Origin: Halorubrum sp. Atlit-26R
Lineage (GTDB): Archaea > Halobacteriota > Halobacteria > Halobacteriales > Haloferacaceae
DNA length: 64,000 bases
Assembly (NCBI RefSeq): GCF_003666015.1
Contig: NZ_QPLT01000001.1
Coordinates: forward strand, 62,001 to 126,000
Reading direction: 5' to 3'
The notes under the pieces are model-generated. The model was not told the DNA's origin. It was given only the letters and a program-made list of their open reading frames with translations, and searched no databases. Of the stretch, positions 35,051 to 44,072 are shown piece after piece (position 1 is the stretch's first letter; every line of letters starts with the position of its first letter). Made by a program: the position numbers and the translations under genes.

Positions 35051-37727
35051 GTACGACAACGTCACCGACGACATGGAGGCGGTCGTGGAGGCGACCGAGC
35101 TCCCCCGCCGGCTCAAGACGAAGGTGTACGAGGCCATCGACCGCAAGGCCGAGGAGGCCGGCGAGGTCACCATCGAGCAGGCGACCGATATCGTCGAGGG
35201 CGTCGTGAACCGCTACGAGCAGACGCGCGTCGACCCCCTCGATCCGGTCGGAACGGTCTCGGCGCAGTCGATCGGCGAGCCCGGGACGCAGATGAGCGTC
35301 CCGCACGACGAGCGCGTCGTGGTTCGGCGGAACGGAACGACCGACATCGTCGAGATCGGCCCGCTCGTCGACGAGATACTGACCTCCCGCGAGTCCCGGT
35401 CAGTAGACGACCACGAGGTCGGGCTCGCGCCCGACGGGCTGGAGACGCTCAGCCTCGACGGCGACGAGGGTGTGCGCTGGAAGCCCGTCGAAGAGGTCAG
35501 TCGCCACGACGCGCCGGACGAGCTGCTTCGGTTCGAACTCGAGTCCGGTCGGACGATTCGGGCGACGAAGGCCCACTCGTTCGTCACTCGACGCGACAAC
35601 GAGGTCGTCCCGGTCACCGGCGACGACCTCGAAGCGGGCGACTGGCTCCCGGTCGTCGGATCGTACGAAAGTGACGGCGATGACGAGGTCGACCTCCGGA
35701 AGTACCTCCCAGCAACCGATTACTGGTACACCTCGACGCTCGCCGACGGCGGTGTCGACACCGCTCCGGTCGGGGCGGATCAGCTCCGCAACAAGCGCGA
35801 CGCGCTCGACGCGGGAGACCTCGACGAAGAGACCGTCTATCCGACCGGCGGGACGGTCGGTCTCCCGGAACGCTTCCCGCTCGACGCGGATACCGGGTTC
35901 TTCGTCGGCGCGTGGCTCGCGGAAGGGTCGCTGACAGACCACTACGTCTCCGTCTCGAACGTCGACGAGACGTTCCAAGACGGGATTCGAGCGTTCGCCG
36001 ACCGGTTCGACCTCTCGGTGAACGAGTACGAGAACGACAGCGGGTTCGCCCGCGGTTACGACGTTCGCGTGAACGGGACGATCCTCGCCGACTTCCTGCG
36101 CGCTGCGTGTACGGAAGACGAGCGGAAGATCGTTCCGGGCTTCGCGTTCGGCGCGAACGACGAGTTCGTCCGGGGGCTGCTCCGTGGGTACTTCAGCGGC
36201 GACGGCAACGTCGCGGAAAGCGCGGTCCGTTCCAGTTCGACGAGCGACCGGCTCACCGCGGGAATCGCACTGCTGCTCGCTCGCTTCGACGTGTACGCGA
36301 CGCTCGGCGAACAGGACGCGTCGCGGACGCTCCGCGTGCCGAAGAAACACGTCCAGTGCTTCGCCGACCGGATCGGGATGGTCGGCGAGCGGGGGGACGA
36401 ACTCGACGCCGCGGCCGCCGAAATCGATGAGACGGGACCGGACGCCACCGATCAGGTTCCGAACTTCGGCGACGCGCTCCGCGAGGTCGCGTCCGACGCC
36501 GGCATTCCGAGCCGACAGGTAAACGCGGCGTCGAACCGCCAGCGGATCGGCCGCTCTCGGCTCCGACGGCTCGTTGACGAGGCGGAGGAGGCCGGCGTCG
36601 ACTCGGAGGCGCTCGACGAACTCCGTCAGGCGGTCGCCGGCGACGTTGTGTGGGACCGGATCGAGTCGATCGAAGCCGTACCGACGGAACACGACCACGT
36701 GTACGACTTCTCCGTCGAGGGACTGGAGACGTTCACCACGGCAGAAGGCGTCGTGACGCACAACACGATGAACACGTTCCACTACGCGGGCGTCGCGGAG
36801 ATCGACGTCACGCAGGGGCTCCCCCGGCTCATCGAGCTGGTGGACGCCCGGAAGACGCCGGACACGCCGATGATGACGGTCCACCTCGACGGGGAGTACG
36901 CGACCGACCGCGAGAAGGCCCACGAGGTCGTCTGGTCGATCGAGGCGACGCGCATCCTCGCGCTCGGGGACGTGTCGACCAACGTCGCGGACATGCTGGT
37001 CCGGATCGACCTGAACGACGACACGCTCTTGGAGCGGTGGCCCACCCACTCCGACGCGACGGAGGTCGCGGAGATCATCGCCGAGACGATCGAGGACTCG
37101 CTGGGCGTCGACGCCCGGCAGGCCGGCACGGTCATCGAGTTCGGCCCCAACGAGCCGAGCTACCGCGAGCTGCTCCAGCTCGTCGAGCGGCTCCGCGAGA
37201 TCGTGTTCAAGGGGATCGAGGAGATCGAGCGCGTCGTCATCCGCAAAGAGGAGATCGACGGCGACGAGGAGTTCGTCCTCTACACCGAGGGGTCGGCGTT
37301 CGGCGACACCCTCGACATCGAGGGCGTCGACGCCTCGCGGACGACGTGTAACAACATCCACGAGATCTACCGCAACCTCGGGGTCGAGGCGGCCCGCGAG
37401 ACGATCATCGACGAGACGAAGAACACGCTCGAAGAGCAGGGGCTCGACGACGTGAACGTCCGGCACCTCATGCTCGTCGCCGACATCATGACGAACAACG
37501 GCGAGATCGAGTCGATCGGCCGGCACGGCATCTCCGGCAACAAGGACTCGGTGCTCGCGCGCGCGGCGTTCGAGGTGACGGTCAACCACCTGCTCGACGC
37601 CGCGATCCACGGCGAGTACGACGACCTCGACGGCGTCATCGAGAACGTCATCGCCGGCAAGCCCATCTCGATGGGGACCGGCGACGTCGACCTCCGGATG
37701 GGGTCGCGCGTCGTGAGCGACGACTAA
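35043..37727 (+). CDS. rpoA2: RNA polymerase subunit A'' (C-terminal third of Rpb1) interrupted by an intein
   Basis: The precursor has 894 residues. Residues 1-84 (to SIGEPGTQM) and 575-894 (from [18 protein letters not shown]) are the exteins; they join into a normal 404-residue A'' subunit with the jaw and cleft domains. The 490 residues between them are an intein. Splicing must occur for a working polymerase, because the site lies in the highly conserved [13 protein letters not shown] stretch of the catalytic centre. The gene overlaps A' by eight bases and its stop overlaps the nusA start (TAATG). Confidence 0.95.
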   Translation: MTEYDNVTDDMEAVVEATELPRRLKTKVYEAIDRKAEEAGEVTIEQATDIVEGVVNRYEQTRVDPLDPVGTVSAQSIGEPGTQMSVPHDERVVVRRNGTTDIVEIGPLVDEILTSRESRSVDDHEVGLAPDGLETLSLDGDEGVRWKPVEEVSRHDAPDELLRFELESGRTIRATKAHSFVTRRDNEVVPVTGDDLEAGDWLPVVGSYESDGDDEVDLRKYLPATDYWYTSTLADGGVDTAPVGADQLRNKRDALDAGDLDEETVYPTGGTVGLPERFPLDADTGFFVGAWLAEGSLTDHYVSVSNVDETFQDGIRAFADRFDLSVNEYENDSGFARGYDVRVNGTILADFLRAACTEDERKIVPGFAFGANDEFVRGLLRGYFSGDGNVAESAVRSSSTSDRLTAGIALLLARFDVYATLGEQDASRTLRVPKKHVQCFADRIGMVGERGDELDAAAAEIDETGPDATDQVPNFGDALREVASDAGIPSRQVNAASNRQRIGRSRLRRLVDEAEEAGVDSEALDELRQAVAGDVVWDRIESIEAVPTEHDHVYDFSVEGLETFTTAEGVVTHNTMNTFHYAGVAEIDVTQGLPRLIELVDARKTPDTPMMTVHLDGEYATDREKAHEVVWSIEATRILALGDVSTNVADMLVRIDLNDDTLLERWPTHSDATEVAEIIAETIEDSLGVDARQAGTVIEFGPNEPSYRELLQLVERLREIVFKGIEEIERVVIRKEEIDGDEEFVLYTEGSAFGDTLDIEGVDASRTTCNNIHEIYRNLGVEAARETIIDETKNTLEEQGLDDVNVRHLMLVADIMTNNGEIESIGRHGISGNKDSVLARAAFEVTVNHLLDAAIHGEYDDLDGVIENVIAGKPISMGTGDVDLRMGSRVVSDD
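35295..36764 (+). mobile_element. Intein with LAGLIDADG homing endonuclease in RpoA''
   Basis: Starts with Ser1 ([10 protein letters not shown], block A) and ends with VVTHN, followed by Thr+1. Block B is seen as RATKAHSF (Thr-x-x-His). Blocks F and G are [12 protein letters not shown] and GVVTHN. Between them lie two dodecapeptide motifs, [12 protein letters not shown] and [12 protein letters not shown]; both acidic residues (Glu and Asp) are kept, so the endonuclease may still cut. It should invade empty rpoA2 alleles and splice itself out of the protein. GC content at third positions is lower than in the exteins, a sign of a separate origin. Confidence 0.95.
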
Positions 37728-38146
37728 TGTACGTCGAGCTCTCCGACGAGGCGCGGCAATACATCGGTCGGTTCGACGAGCTGACCGGCGTCACGCCGAC
37801 CGACTGCCTCGTGGAGGGCGACCGCCTCGTGTTCGTGGTGCCCGCCGGCGAGATGGCGGCCGCGATCGGCCAGGGCGGCGAGACCGTCGCGGAGGCGGAG
37901 CGGCGGCTCGACAAGTCGATCGAGCTGGTCGAGGACGCCGACACCGCCGAGGCGTTCGTCGCGAGCGCGCTCGCGCCGGCGGCCGTCAACGCCGTCACCA
38001 TCTCCGAGCAGAACGACCGCGTGGCGTACGTCGAGGTCGAGGAGGCGGACCGCGGCGTCGCCATCGGCGCGGAGGGCGCGAACATCGAGACCGCCCGCCG
38101 GCTCGCGGCGCGGCACTACGACGTCGACGACGTCCAGCTGACCTGA
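37727..38146 (+). CDS. nusA: NusA-like transcription factor with two KH domains
   Basis: A 139-residue archaeal NusA, which lacks the bacterial N-terminal and S1 domains. Two KH folds are visible, with GEMAAAIGQGGETV (about residues 43-56) and RGVAIGAEGANIETARRLA (about 105-123) as the RNA-binding GxxG-type loops. It is coupled to rpoA2 by TAATG and belongs to the polymerase operon in most archaea. It is thought to act in transcription elongation or termination. Confidence 0.93.
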   Translation: MYVELSDEARQYIGRFDELTGVTPTDCLVEGDRLVFVVPAGEMAAAIGQGGETVAEAERRLDKSIELVEDADTAEAFVASALAPAAVNAVTISEQNDRVAYVEVEEADRGVAIGAEGANIETARRLAARHYDVDDVQLT

Positions 38147-38190
38147 GGCCGACCCCACGCCTTTTTGCCGACGCACCCGTTCCTCGCCGC

Positions 38191-39003
38191 ATGGACCGCA
38201 GACGCTTCCTCGCCGGGATCGGCGCCGGAGCCGCGGTCGGCGCCGCCGGCTGTCTCGGCGGCGACTCGGCGGACCGACCGTTCCCCGAGGCCGACTGGCG
38301 GGCGGAGGATGCCCTCGACGTCGCGACCCTCGCGGAGCGGCACGCCGACGCGCTCGTCGACGCCGGGAGCGCCACGCTGTTCTCGACGGCGGCGACGAGC
38401 CACGACGGCGACGAAGAGCCCACGCCGTGGCTCCCCTCGCAGGAGTACGAGTCGCGGTACGACCTCGAAAACCAGCGGTTGTACGTCAGGCTGTCGGTGA
38501 CCGAGACCGACGCGCCGGACGTCTCCGAACTGTACGCGGCCGACGGCGAGGCGCTGTTTCGCGTCGAGCGGGAGTCGGGCGTCGAGTACGACCGCCAGTC
38601 GATCGACCGGTCGTCGGGCGAGCTCGAGTCGGCGATGCGCACGGAGGTGGCGACCGGGATCCGCGTCGAGGGCGGGGCCTCGGACGTCGAGACGGAGTAC
38701 GAGGGACTGAACCTGTGGAACCCGACGAGCGACGGGGCGGGCGAGGTGCGCGGCGAGGAGACCGCGCGGTTCACGGCCGACGCCTTCGAGGGCGACCGAG
38801 ACGTGCCCGAAACGGTCGAGACGGCGTCCGCGACCGTCCACGTGTACGAGTCCGGCGTCGTGCCGCGGCTCGAACAGTCGTGGGCGGGTCCACACGACGG
38901 CGGGGAGGCGTCCGTCGACGTCGACATCGACTACCGCGACCTCGGCGCGACGGTGTCGGAGCCGGCGTGGGCCGAGACGGCGCGCGAGGAGACGAGCGGC
39001 TGA
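38191..39003 (+). CDS. Tat-exported lipoprotein (DUF7537-like), function unknown
   Basis: A 270-residue protein. MDRRRFLAGIGAG is a twin-arginine leader and AAGCLGG a lipobox, so it should be exported folded and lipid-anchored at Cys22. The mature part is beta-rich and acidic, with a repeated pattern of short strands (NQRLYVRLSVTE, EALFRVERES, ETASATVHVYE). It resembles the haloarchaeal DUF7537 lipoproteins, whose role is unknown. It stands alone between nusA and rps12, 44 bases after nusA, and a strong hairpin follows it. Confidence 0.75.
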   Translation: MDRRRFLAGIGAGAAVGAAGCLGGDSADRPFPEADWRAEDALDVATLAERHADALVDAGSATLFSTAATSHDGDEEPTPWLPSQEYESRYDLENQRLYVRLSVTETDAPDVSELYAADGEALFRVERESGVEYDRQSIDRSSGELESAMRTEVATGIRVEGGASDVETEYEGLNLWNPTSDGAGEVRGEETARFTADAFEGDRDVPETVETASATVHVYESGVVPRLEQSWAGPHDGGEASVDVDIDYRDLGATVSEPAWAETAREETSG

Positions 39004-39106
39004 CGCCCCACGGCGTCGCGGTGCGTCTCCACACGAAACGACGGGCGCTCTCGTCGGCTTACCGGCTCAGCGGGAGCGAACGCCCGTCGTTTTCGGTCGA
39101 GCCGAT

Positions 39107-39168
39107 CCGTGAAACACCCTCAGATCCGTCGAGAGGGACCGCTCGGGGGATCTGAGGGCGTTTCGCGG
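39107..39168. promoter_or_regulatory. Long hairpin between the lipoprotein gene and rps12
   Basis: Two 21-base arms (39107-39127 and 39148-39168) pair at 19 positions with a 20-nt loop. The second arm ends 15 bases before the rps12 TATA box (cttaag, 39184-39189). It may terminate the lipoprotein transcript or be an operator for the ribosomal promoter. Confidence 0.6.
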
Positions 39169-39215
39169 CGGAGAAAGACGACGCTTAAGTAGCTCCGTTC
39201 GGAAGTAGGCGTACG

Positions 39216-39644
39216 ATGGCGAACGGCAAGTACGCGGCCCGTAAGCTCAAAAAGGACCGGCAGAAGCGCCGCTGGTCCGACTCCGAGTACGCTCGGCGAG
39301 AGCGCGGGCTCAAGAAGAAGTCCGACCCGCTGGAGGGTGCCCCGCAGGCGCGCGGCATCGTCCTCGAAAAGGTCGGCATCGAGGCAAAGCAGCCGAACTC
39401 GGCGATCCGGAAGTGCGTCCGGGTTCAGCTCATCAAAAACGGGAAGCAGGTCACCGCGTTCTGTCCCGGTGACGGCGCGATCTCCTTCATCGACGAGCAC
39501 GACGAGGTCACCATCGCCGGGATCGGCGGTGCGAAGGGCCGCGCGATGGGCGACCTCTCCGGCGTCAACTACAAAGTCGAGAAGGTCAACGGCGTGTCGA
39601 TGATCGAACTGGTTCGCGGCAACGCGGAGAAGCCGGTCAGATGA
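39216..39644 (+). CDS. rps12: 30S ribosomal protein S12
   Basis: A 142-residue uS12. The signature region [17 protein letters not shown] and the basic decoding-site loop ([13 protein letters not shown]) are present. The start is leaderless: TATA (cttaag) at 39184-39189 is 27-32 bases upstream. Its stop overlaps the S7 start (ATGA at 39641), the usual str operon pairing. S12 shapes the decoding centre in the small subunit. Confidence 0.97.
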   Translation: MANGKYAARKLKKDRQKRRWSDSEYARRERGLKKKSDPLEGAPQARGIVLEKVGIEAKQPNSAIRKCVRVQLIKNGKQVTAFCPGDGAISFIDEHDEVTIAGIGGAKGRAMGDLSGVNYKVEKVNGVSMIELVRGNAEKPVR

Positions 39645-40294
39645 GCGGCGAGGAGACCGAGGCGCCGTCCGAGGAGGACGTCGCCGCCGACGAGCCGGAT
39701 CCGGACGCGCCCGCGTCGAGCGAGGCCGCCAACGAGAACGCCCAGCTGTTCGGCGTCTGGGACGTCACCGAGATCGCCTACGAGGACCCCTCGACGAAGC
39801 GCTACATGACCGTGACGCCCATCGCGCACACCATGGGTCGCCACGCGTCCAAGCAGTTCAAGAAGTCCGAAATCTCGCTGGTCGAGCGGCTTATCAACCG
39901 CCTGATGCAGACCGACGAGAACACGGGGAAGAAACAGCAGGCGACGCGGATCGTCCGCGACGCCTTCGACATCGTCCACGAGCGGACCGAGGAGAACCCG
40001 GTTCAGGTGCTCGTGACGGCCGTCGAGAACGCGGCGCCCCGCGAGGAGACCGTCCGCCTGAAGTACGGCGGCATCTCCGTCCCGAAGGCGGTCGACGTCG
40101 CGCCCCAGCGCCGCGTCGACCAGGCGCTGCTGTTCATCTCCGACGCCGTCGCCAGCGCGACGTACAAGTCGACGACCGCCGCCGCCGAGGCGCTCGCGAA
40201 CGAGCTCGTCGCCGCCGCCGACTACGACGTCGAGGGCTCCTACTCCATCTCGCAGAAGGAGGAGCGCGAACGCGTCGCGGCCGCGGCCCGCTAA
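39641..40294 (+). CDS. rps7: 30S ribosomal protein S7
   Basis: A 217-residue uS7. Halophile-specific acidic N-terminal extension (about 40 residues), then the family core: [52 protein letters not shown] and [14 protein letters not shown]7 nucleates assembly of the 3' domain of 16S rRNA and contacts the E site. Coupled to rps12. No elongation factor gene follows; instead a long repeat-containing gap separates it from aconitase. Confidence 0.97.
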   Translation: MSGEETEAPSEEDVAADEPDPDAPASSEAANENAQLFGVWDVTEIAYEDPSTKRYMTVTPIAHTMGRHASKQFKKSEISLVERLINRLMQTDENTGKKQQATRIVRDAFDIVHERTEENPVQVLVTAVENAAPREETVRLKYGGISVPKAVDVAPQRRVDQALLFISDAVASATYKSTTAAAEALANELVAAADYDVEGSYSISQKEERERVAAAAR

Positions 40295-40440
40295 CGCCGG
40301 TTCGGCGTTCGGACCGACGGGACGCGTTCGCGGTTTTTCGTTTTGATCCCACCCGCGGAGCGGTGGTGCTGTTCGGCGTTGCGGTGTGTGGATCGAGCGA
40401 GGGTGGCGAGCTATTAGGGGAGTGGGTAAATCAGACTGGT

Positions 40441-40800
40441 TGCTGTGAAACGCTATTTAAATAGCCGTGAGCGGTAGCGACGTTCGCTTATAAAAGATAG
40501 GCGGTGGCGCGTGCCTGCGAGCGGGCCGTAGGCCGCGAGTAGCACGCGCGAGGGAGTCGGTGGTCCGGAGCGAAGCGGAGGACCACCGACGAGGCTGGGG
40601 AGGCGTGAGGCTGCGGTGCTGTGCGGGGTGGGACTCAAAGGGGCAGCCGCGAGGACGAAGCACGGCGACGCAAGCACCACAGGAACGAGCGCAGCGAGTG
40701 ACGAGGAGCGCAGCGAGCCGCGCGAGTCCTCGCGGGTGGGGCTTTGGAGGTGTTCACCGTAGAATCACTAATCACTTATAAATAGACGACAGCAACACCA
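40441..40800 (+). repeat. Dispersed structured repeat, copy C (core 40501-40755)
   Basis: It sits in the 671-base gap between convergent rps7 and acn; no gene is seen there. The plus strand starts with TTATAAAAG (40489) and gcggtggcgcgtgcc (40501). A GTCGGTGGTCC/GGACCACCGAC stem follows, then gaggctggggaggcgtgagg, gggactcaaaggggcag, and a stem pairing 40644-40656 with 40726-40738. Compared with copy A, a T-A pair in that stem has become C-G. It ends with ggtggggctttggaggtgttc and two A/T-rich boxes (near 40780 and 40813). A perfect 14-bp palindrome, gctatttaaatagc (40452-40465), lies upstream. Confidence 0.8.
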
Positions 40801-40965
40801 CGATTCAATTTATAAACAACCGCTTAGCCGATCGACTCATCCACTCCCGCTCTCGCTCTCATCGGAATTGACGACACTCCGCCGATCCACACAGCCGCCG
40901 CTGAAAGAGCGAACACGTCGAAAAATGCGGGAAATCGAGTTGCTGAGTCTCGCGGGACAGCGCGC

Positions 40966-42951
40966 TCAGTCGTCGGCCGGCGCCGCGCCGGAGCCGCCGT
41001 CGGCGTGCTGCTGTTTGACCCACGAGAGCTTGCCGCCGGCCGCGAGGATGTCGCGCTCGCGCTCGGAGGCGTCGAGGTCGGCGGTGAACTCCCACTCGCC
41101 GTTGACGCTCACGGTGAACTCCTCCTGCCCGGAGCGGACGCCCGCGGGCACGTCGTCGACGATCTCGAGGTCGTCGCCCTGGTCGATCTTCTCGTACGTC
41201 TCCTCGTCGATCGCCAGCGGGACGATCCCGAAGTTGAAGAGGTTCGCCTTGTGGATGCGGGCGAAGCTCTGCGCGAAGACGGCCTCGATGCCGAGGTACA
41301 TCGGACAGAGCGCGGCGTGTTCGCGCGAGGAGCCCTGCCCGTAGTTCTCGCCGGCCACGAGGACGCCGCCGTCGGCGTTGAGCGCGCGCTCGGCGAACGT
41401 GTCGTCGACGCGCGAGAGCGTGAACTCGGAGAGCTTCTCGATGTTCGAGCGGAACTTGAGGATGTCCGCCGTCGCCGGGATGATGTGGTCGGTGGTGATG
41501 TTGTCCTCCATCTTGAGGAGGGCCTCACCGCCGTCCACGTCGATGTCGTCTTTCAGCGGCACGTCGCCGATGTTCGGGCCCTTGACGAGCCCGTCGTCGA
41601 TCGCCTCGTCGGGCGAGATGATGTCGGAGTCGTCCTGTCCCATGCCGGGGCCGTACTTCGTCCCCATCTCGAGGCCGGGGGCCTCGAGGTCGCCGAGCTC
41701 GTCCGCGAGGTCGCGCGGGTCGACGATCTCGCCGGTGATGGCCGCCGCGGTGGCGACCTCGGGCGAGCAGAGGAAGACGGAGTCGTCCTCGATGCCGGAG
41801 CGACCCTCGAAGTTGCGGTTGAAGGTGCGCAGCGAGACGGAGTCGGAGGCGGGCACGTGGCCGATGCCGATACACGCGCCGCAGGTCGCCTCGGAGAAGT
41901 TGACGCCGGCCGCCATCATCTCCGCGGTCCAGCCCTCGCGGGCCAGCATCTCGGAGGCCTGCTTCGAGCCGGGCGCGACGATCATCTCGGTCCCCTTGGA
42001 GACCTCGCGGTCCTCCAGCATCTTCGCGCTGGGGAGGATGTCCTCGTAGGCGCCGTTGGTACAGGAGCCGACGATGACCTGCTCGACGTCGGTGCCCTCG
42101 TACTCGCTGACGGGGGCGACGTTGTCGGGCATCGAGGGCGCGGCCACGAGCGGCTCGAGCTCGTTCAGGTCGACCTCGATCGTCTCCGCGTACTCCGCGT
42201 CGTCGTCGGGCTGGAGGTCGACGTACTCCTCCTCGCGGTCCTGACGCGCGAGCCAGTCCTTCGTCTTCTCGTCGGTCGCGAAGATCGAGGAGGTGGCGCC
42301 GAGTTCGGTGCCGAGGTTCGTGATCGTGGTGCGCTCGGGGATCGTGAGCTTCTCGGCGCCGGGGCCGGTGTACTCGAAGATCTTGCCGACGCCGCCCTTG
42401 ACGGTCAGCTCGCCGAGCAGGTGGAGCGCGATGTCCTTCGCGGTCGCCCACTCGGGGAGCTCCCCTTCGAGGTGGACGTTGACGACCTCCGGCATCTCGA
42501 CGTAGTAGGGGCCGCCGCCCATCGCGACGGCGATGTCGAGCCCGCCGGCGCCGATCGCGAGCTGGCCGAGCCCGCCGGGGGTCGGCGTGTGCGAGTCGGA
42601 GCCGAGCAGGGTCTTGCCGGGCGCCGCGAAGTTCTCCTTGTGAACCTGATGGCAGATGCCGTTCCCGGGCCGGGAGAAGTACGCGCCGTACGTGCCGGCC
42701 GCCGAGCGGAGGAAGCGGTGGTCGTCGGTGTTCTTGAAGTCGAACTGATACGTCTGGTGGTCGCAGTACTGCGCGGCCAGCTCCGTCTGGACCTCGTCCA
42801 AGTCGAGCGCCTCGAACTGCAGCCACACCATCGTCCCCGTCGTGTCCTGCGTCAGCACCTGATCGATCTCGATGCCGATCTCCTCGCCGGGCGTCAGCTC
42901 GCCCTCGACGAGATGCTCATCGAGGATCTTCTCCGTAATCGTTTGTCCCAT
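40966..42951 (-). CDS. acn: Aconitate hydratase
   Basis: A 661-residue aconitase of the archaeal/mitochondrial type. Iron-sulfur ligands are in VGSCTNGAYED and ATCGACIGIGH, plus an earlier Cys. Substrate-binding stretches LLGSDSHTPTPGGLG and NYGQGSSREHAAL (swivel domain) are intact. It interconverts citrate and isocitrate in the TCA cycle. The promoter is on the minus strand, where gttttatatcc lies about 30-40 bases before the ATG. The gene is monocistronic and convergent with rps7 across repeat copy C. Confidence 0.95.
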   Translation of the reverse strand: MGQTITEKILDEHLVEGELTPGEEIGIEIDQVLTQDTTGTMVWLQFEALDLDEVQTELAAQYCDHQTYQFDFKNTDDHRFLRSAAGTYGAYFSRPGNGICHQVHKENFAAPGKTLLGSDSHTPTPGGLGQLAIGAGGLDIAVAMGGGPYYVEMPEVVNVHLEGELPEWATAKDIALHLLGELTVKGGVGKIFEYTGPGAEKLTIPERTTITNLGTELGATSSIFATDEKTKDWLARQDREEEYVDLQPDDDAEYAETIEVDLNELEPLVAAPSMPDNVAPVSEYEGTDVEQVIVGSCTNGAYEDILPSAKMLEDREVSKGTEMIVAPGSKQASEMLAREGWTAEMMAAGVNFSEATCGACIGIGHVPASDSVSLRTFNRNFEGRSGIEDDSVFLCSPEVATAAAITGEIVDPRDLADELGDLEAPGLEMGTKYGPGMGQDDSDIISPDEAIDDGLVKGPNIGDVPLKDDIDVDGGEALLKMEDNITTDHIIPATADILKFRSNIEKLSEFTLSRVDDTFAERALNADGGVLVAGENYGQGSSREHAALCPMYLGIEAVFAQSFARIHKANLFNFGIVPLAIDEETYEKIDQGDDLEIVDDVPAGVRSGQEEFTVSVNGEWEFTADLDASERERDILAAGGKLSWVKQQHADGGSGAAPADD

Positions 42952-43226
42952 ATCACGCCAAGATGGCCGTCCCGTGGATATAAAACCCGCGAGTTTCCCG
43001 AAGATCGACCGTGTTAGATCCCGCGATGCGGCAACGCTCGCTGTGATCTCCGCGTGATACCACGCACCGTGAAATACGTAGCCGTCCGGAGTGTTTTAGG
43101 TCATTAATCGCCTGAAACGGGCGAAATAGCGGGTTTCAACGGTCGCGGCAAAAACGGCTGATTCGCCCCTCCTCGTCGCGCGCCGCGGGCGACACCGTTT
43201 TGCCTCGCCCGCGGTTCCGGACGCGC

Positions 43227-43700
43227 ATGTTCGACTCGGGAGCCGCGGTCGCGGCGGCGCTGGAGGCGGCCGGCGCCGACCTCGACGACGCGCAGCGACA
43301 GCCGAACGGCGTCGACCTCACCCTCGACGCGGTGTTCGCACAGACCGAACCCGGCCGGCTCGGGCGCGACGGGAAGCGCGTGGGCGAGCGGCGGGAACTG
43401 GAGCCTCGGGGCGACTGCTACCGGCTCGAACGCGGGAGCTACGTCGTCCGCTACGGCGAGCCGGTGCGGATCCCGGAGGAGCGGATCGGGTTCGTCCTCC
43501 CGCGCTCGACGCTGCTGCGCAACGCCTGTACCCTCGACACGGCGGTGTGGGACGCCGGCTACGAGGGGGTCGGCGAGGGCCGTCTCGACGTCGGCCACCC
43601 GATCGAGATCGAACCGGGCGCGCGGATCGCGCAGCTCGTCCTCGCCGAGGCCGATCACGAGGGGACGTACGACGGCGCGTACCAGGAGGAAAACCTCTGA
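43227..43700 (+). CDS. dut: dUTPase/dCTP deaminase-family nucleotide hydrolase
   Basis: A 157-residue trimeric dUTPase-fold enzyme. The active-site stretch IGFVLPRSTLLRNAC and the following TLDTAVWDAGYEGVG match the Dcd/Dut superfamily motifs (PRSS-like Ser and Asp-x-Gly-Tyr). The C-terminus (IAQLVLAEADHEGTYDGAYQ) is short. The haloarchaeal form is usually described as deoxyuridine triphosphate nucleotidohydrolase; without activity data, dCTP deaminase is possible. The ATG at 43227 gives the family length; an upstream ATG at 43200 is possible but less likely. Confidence 0.75.
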   Translation: MFDSGAAVAAALEAAGADLDDAQRQPNGVDLTLDAVFAQTEPGRLGRDGKRVGERRELEPRGDCYRLERGSYVVRYGEPVRIPEERIGFVLPRSTLLRNACTLDTAVWDAGYEGVGEGRLDVGHPIEIEPGARIAQLVLAEADHEGTYDGAYQEENL

Positions 43701-43739
43701 AGAACGGCGTCTTCTGCGGGCCGGCTACGCACAGTCCCC

Positions 43740-43788
43740 GTCGGCGCGGAACGGTCGTTGAGTCCCGGTCGGCGCGGAACGGTCGTTG
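43740..43788. repeat. Two direct 21-bp repeats
   Basis: gtcggcgcggaacggtcgtt (plus a final g) occurs at 43740-43760 and again at 43768-43788, spaced by 28 bases. It lies between the dut stop and the candidate small RNA. The repeats shift frame relative to each other, so they are not coding. Confidence 0.7.
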
Positions 43789-43814
43789 CCCGCGGCTGTG
43801 CGAGCGGATCGCTC

Positions 43815-43920
43815 GGTGAGTAAAGGAACGAACGGCACGCCCGTGCCGGGAAAAGGTGGCATGGGCGTGTCGTTCTGTAGGTCCCCGCTGACGCTTCGGC
43901 CCTCCAAGCGAAGCGTCACC
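43815..43920 (-). ncRNA. Candidate small structured RNA
   Basis: The 372-base gap between convergent dut and the flavin oxidoreductase has no convincing gene, but it has the layout of an RNA gene on the minus strand. A TATA box (cttaagt, 43941-43947) lies about 25 bases before ggtgacgc. A perfect 10-bp hairpin follows (43889-43898 with 43909-43918), then a 13-base linker and a second hairpin with one mismatch (43830-43842 with 43863-43875), then a pyrimidine-rich stretch with ccttta. A short ORF overlaps the second hairpin but is frameshifted by the 21-bp repeats. The near-palindromic box could also drive the plus strand. Confidence 0.45.
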
Positions 43921-43971
43921 TGAGACAAGCGGTGGTAGACACTTAAGCGTGCCGGGGGCGGCAGCGTTGTC

Positions 43972-44015
43972 GTATTAGTTAGCGGCAATTCGTTCACAAC
44001 AGCTCGCTAATACGA
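43972..44015. other. Hairpin beside the candidate small RNA
   Basis: CGTATTAG and CTAATACG (inside cgctaatacg) pair over eight bases across a 28-nt loop, about 25 bases on the other side of the shared TATA box. It may be the start of a divergent plus-strand transcript, or the terminator of the oxidoreductase gene that ends at 44073. Confidence 0.4.
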
Positions 44016-44072
44016 GCCGCGAAACCACGCGAAGGCGTCCGGCCGAGTCGGTGTCCGAGCGGTCTCCGCGCG

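Noticed and set aside
35400-37610. 736-residue minus-strand ORF opposite rpoA2
   Set aside because: Antisense shadow of the polymerase and intein coding frames; composition (Arg, Val, Leu, Asp) fits a mirrored GC-rich gene.
40453-40781. ORFs across repeat copy C
   Set aside because: Repeat-derived; frame and length differ from the other copies.
43725-43997. 90-residue minus-strand ORF in the dut-oxidoreductase gap
   Set aside because: It crosses the RNA-like hairpins and is frameshifted by the 21-bp repeats; composition is not coding-like.
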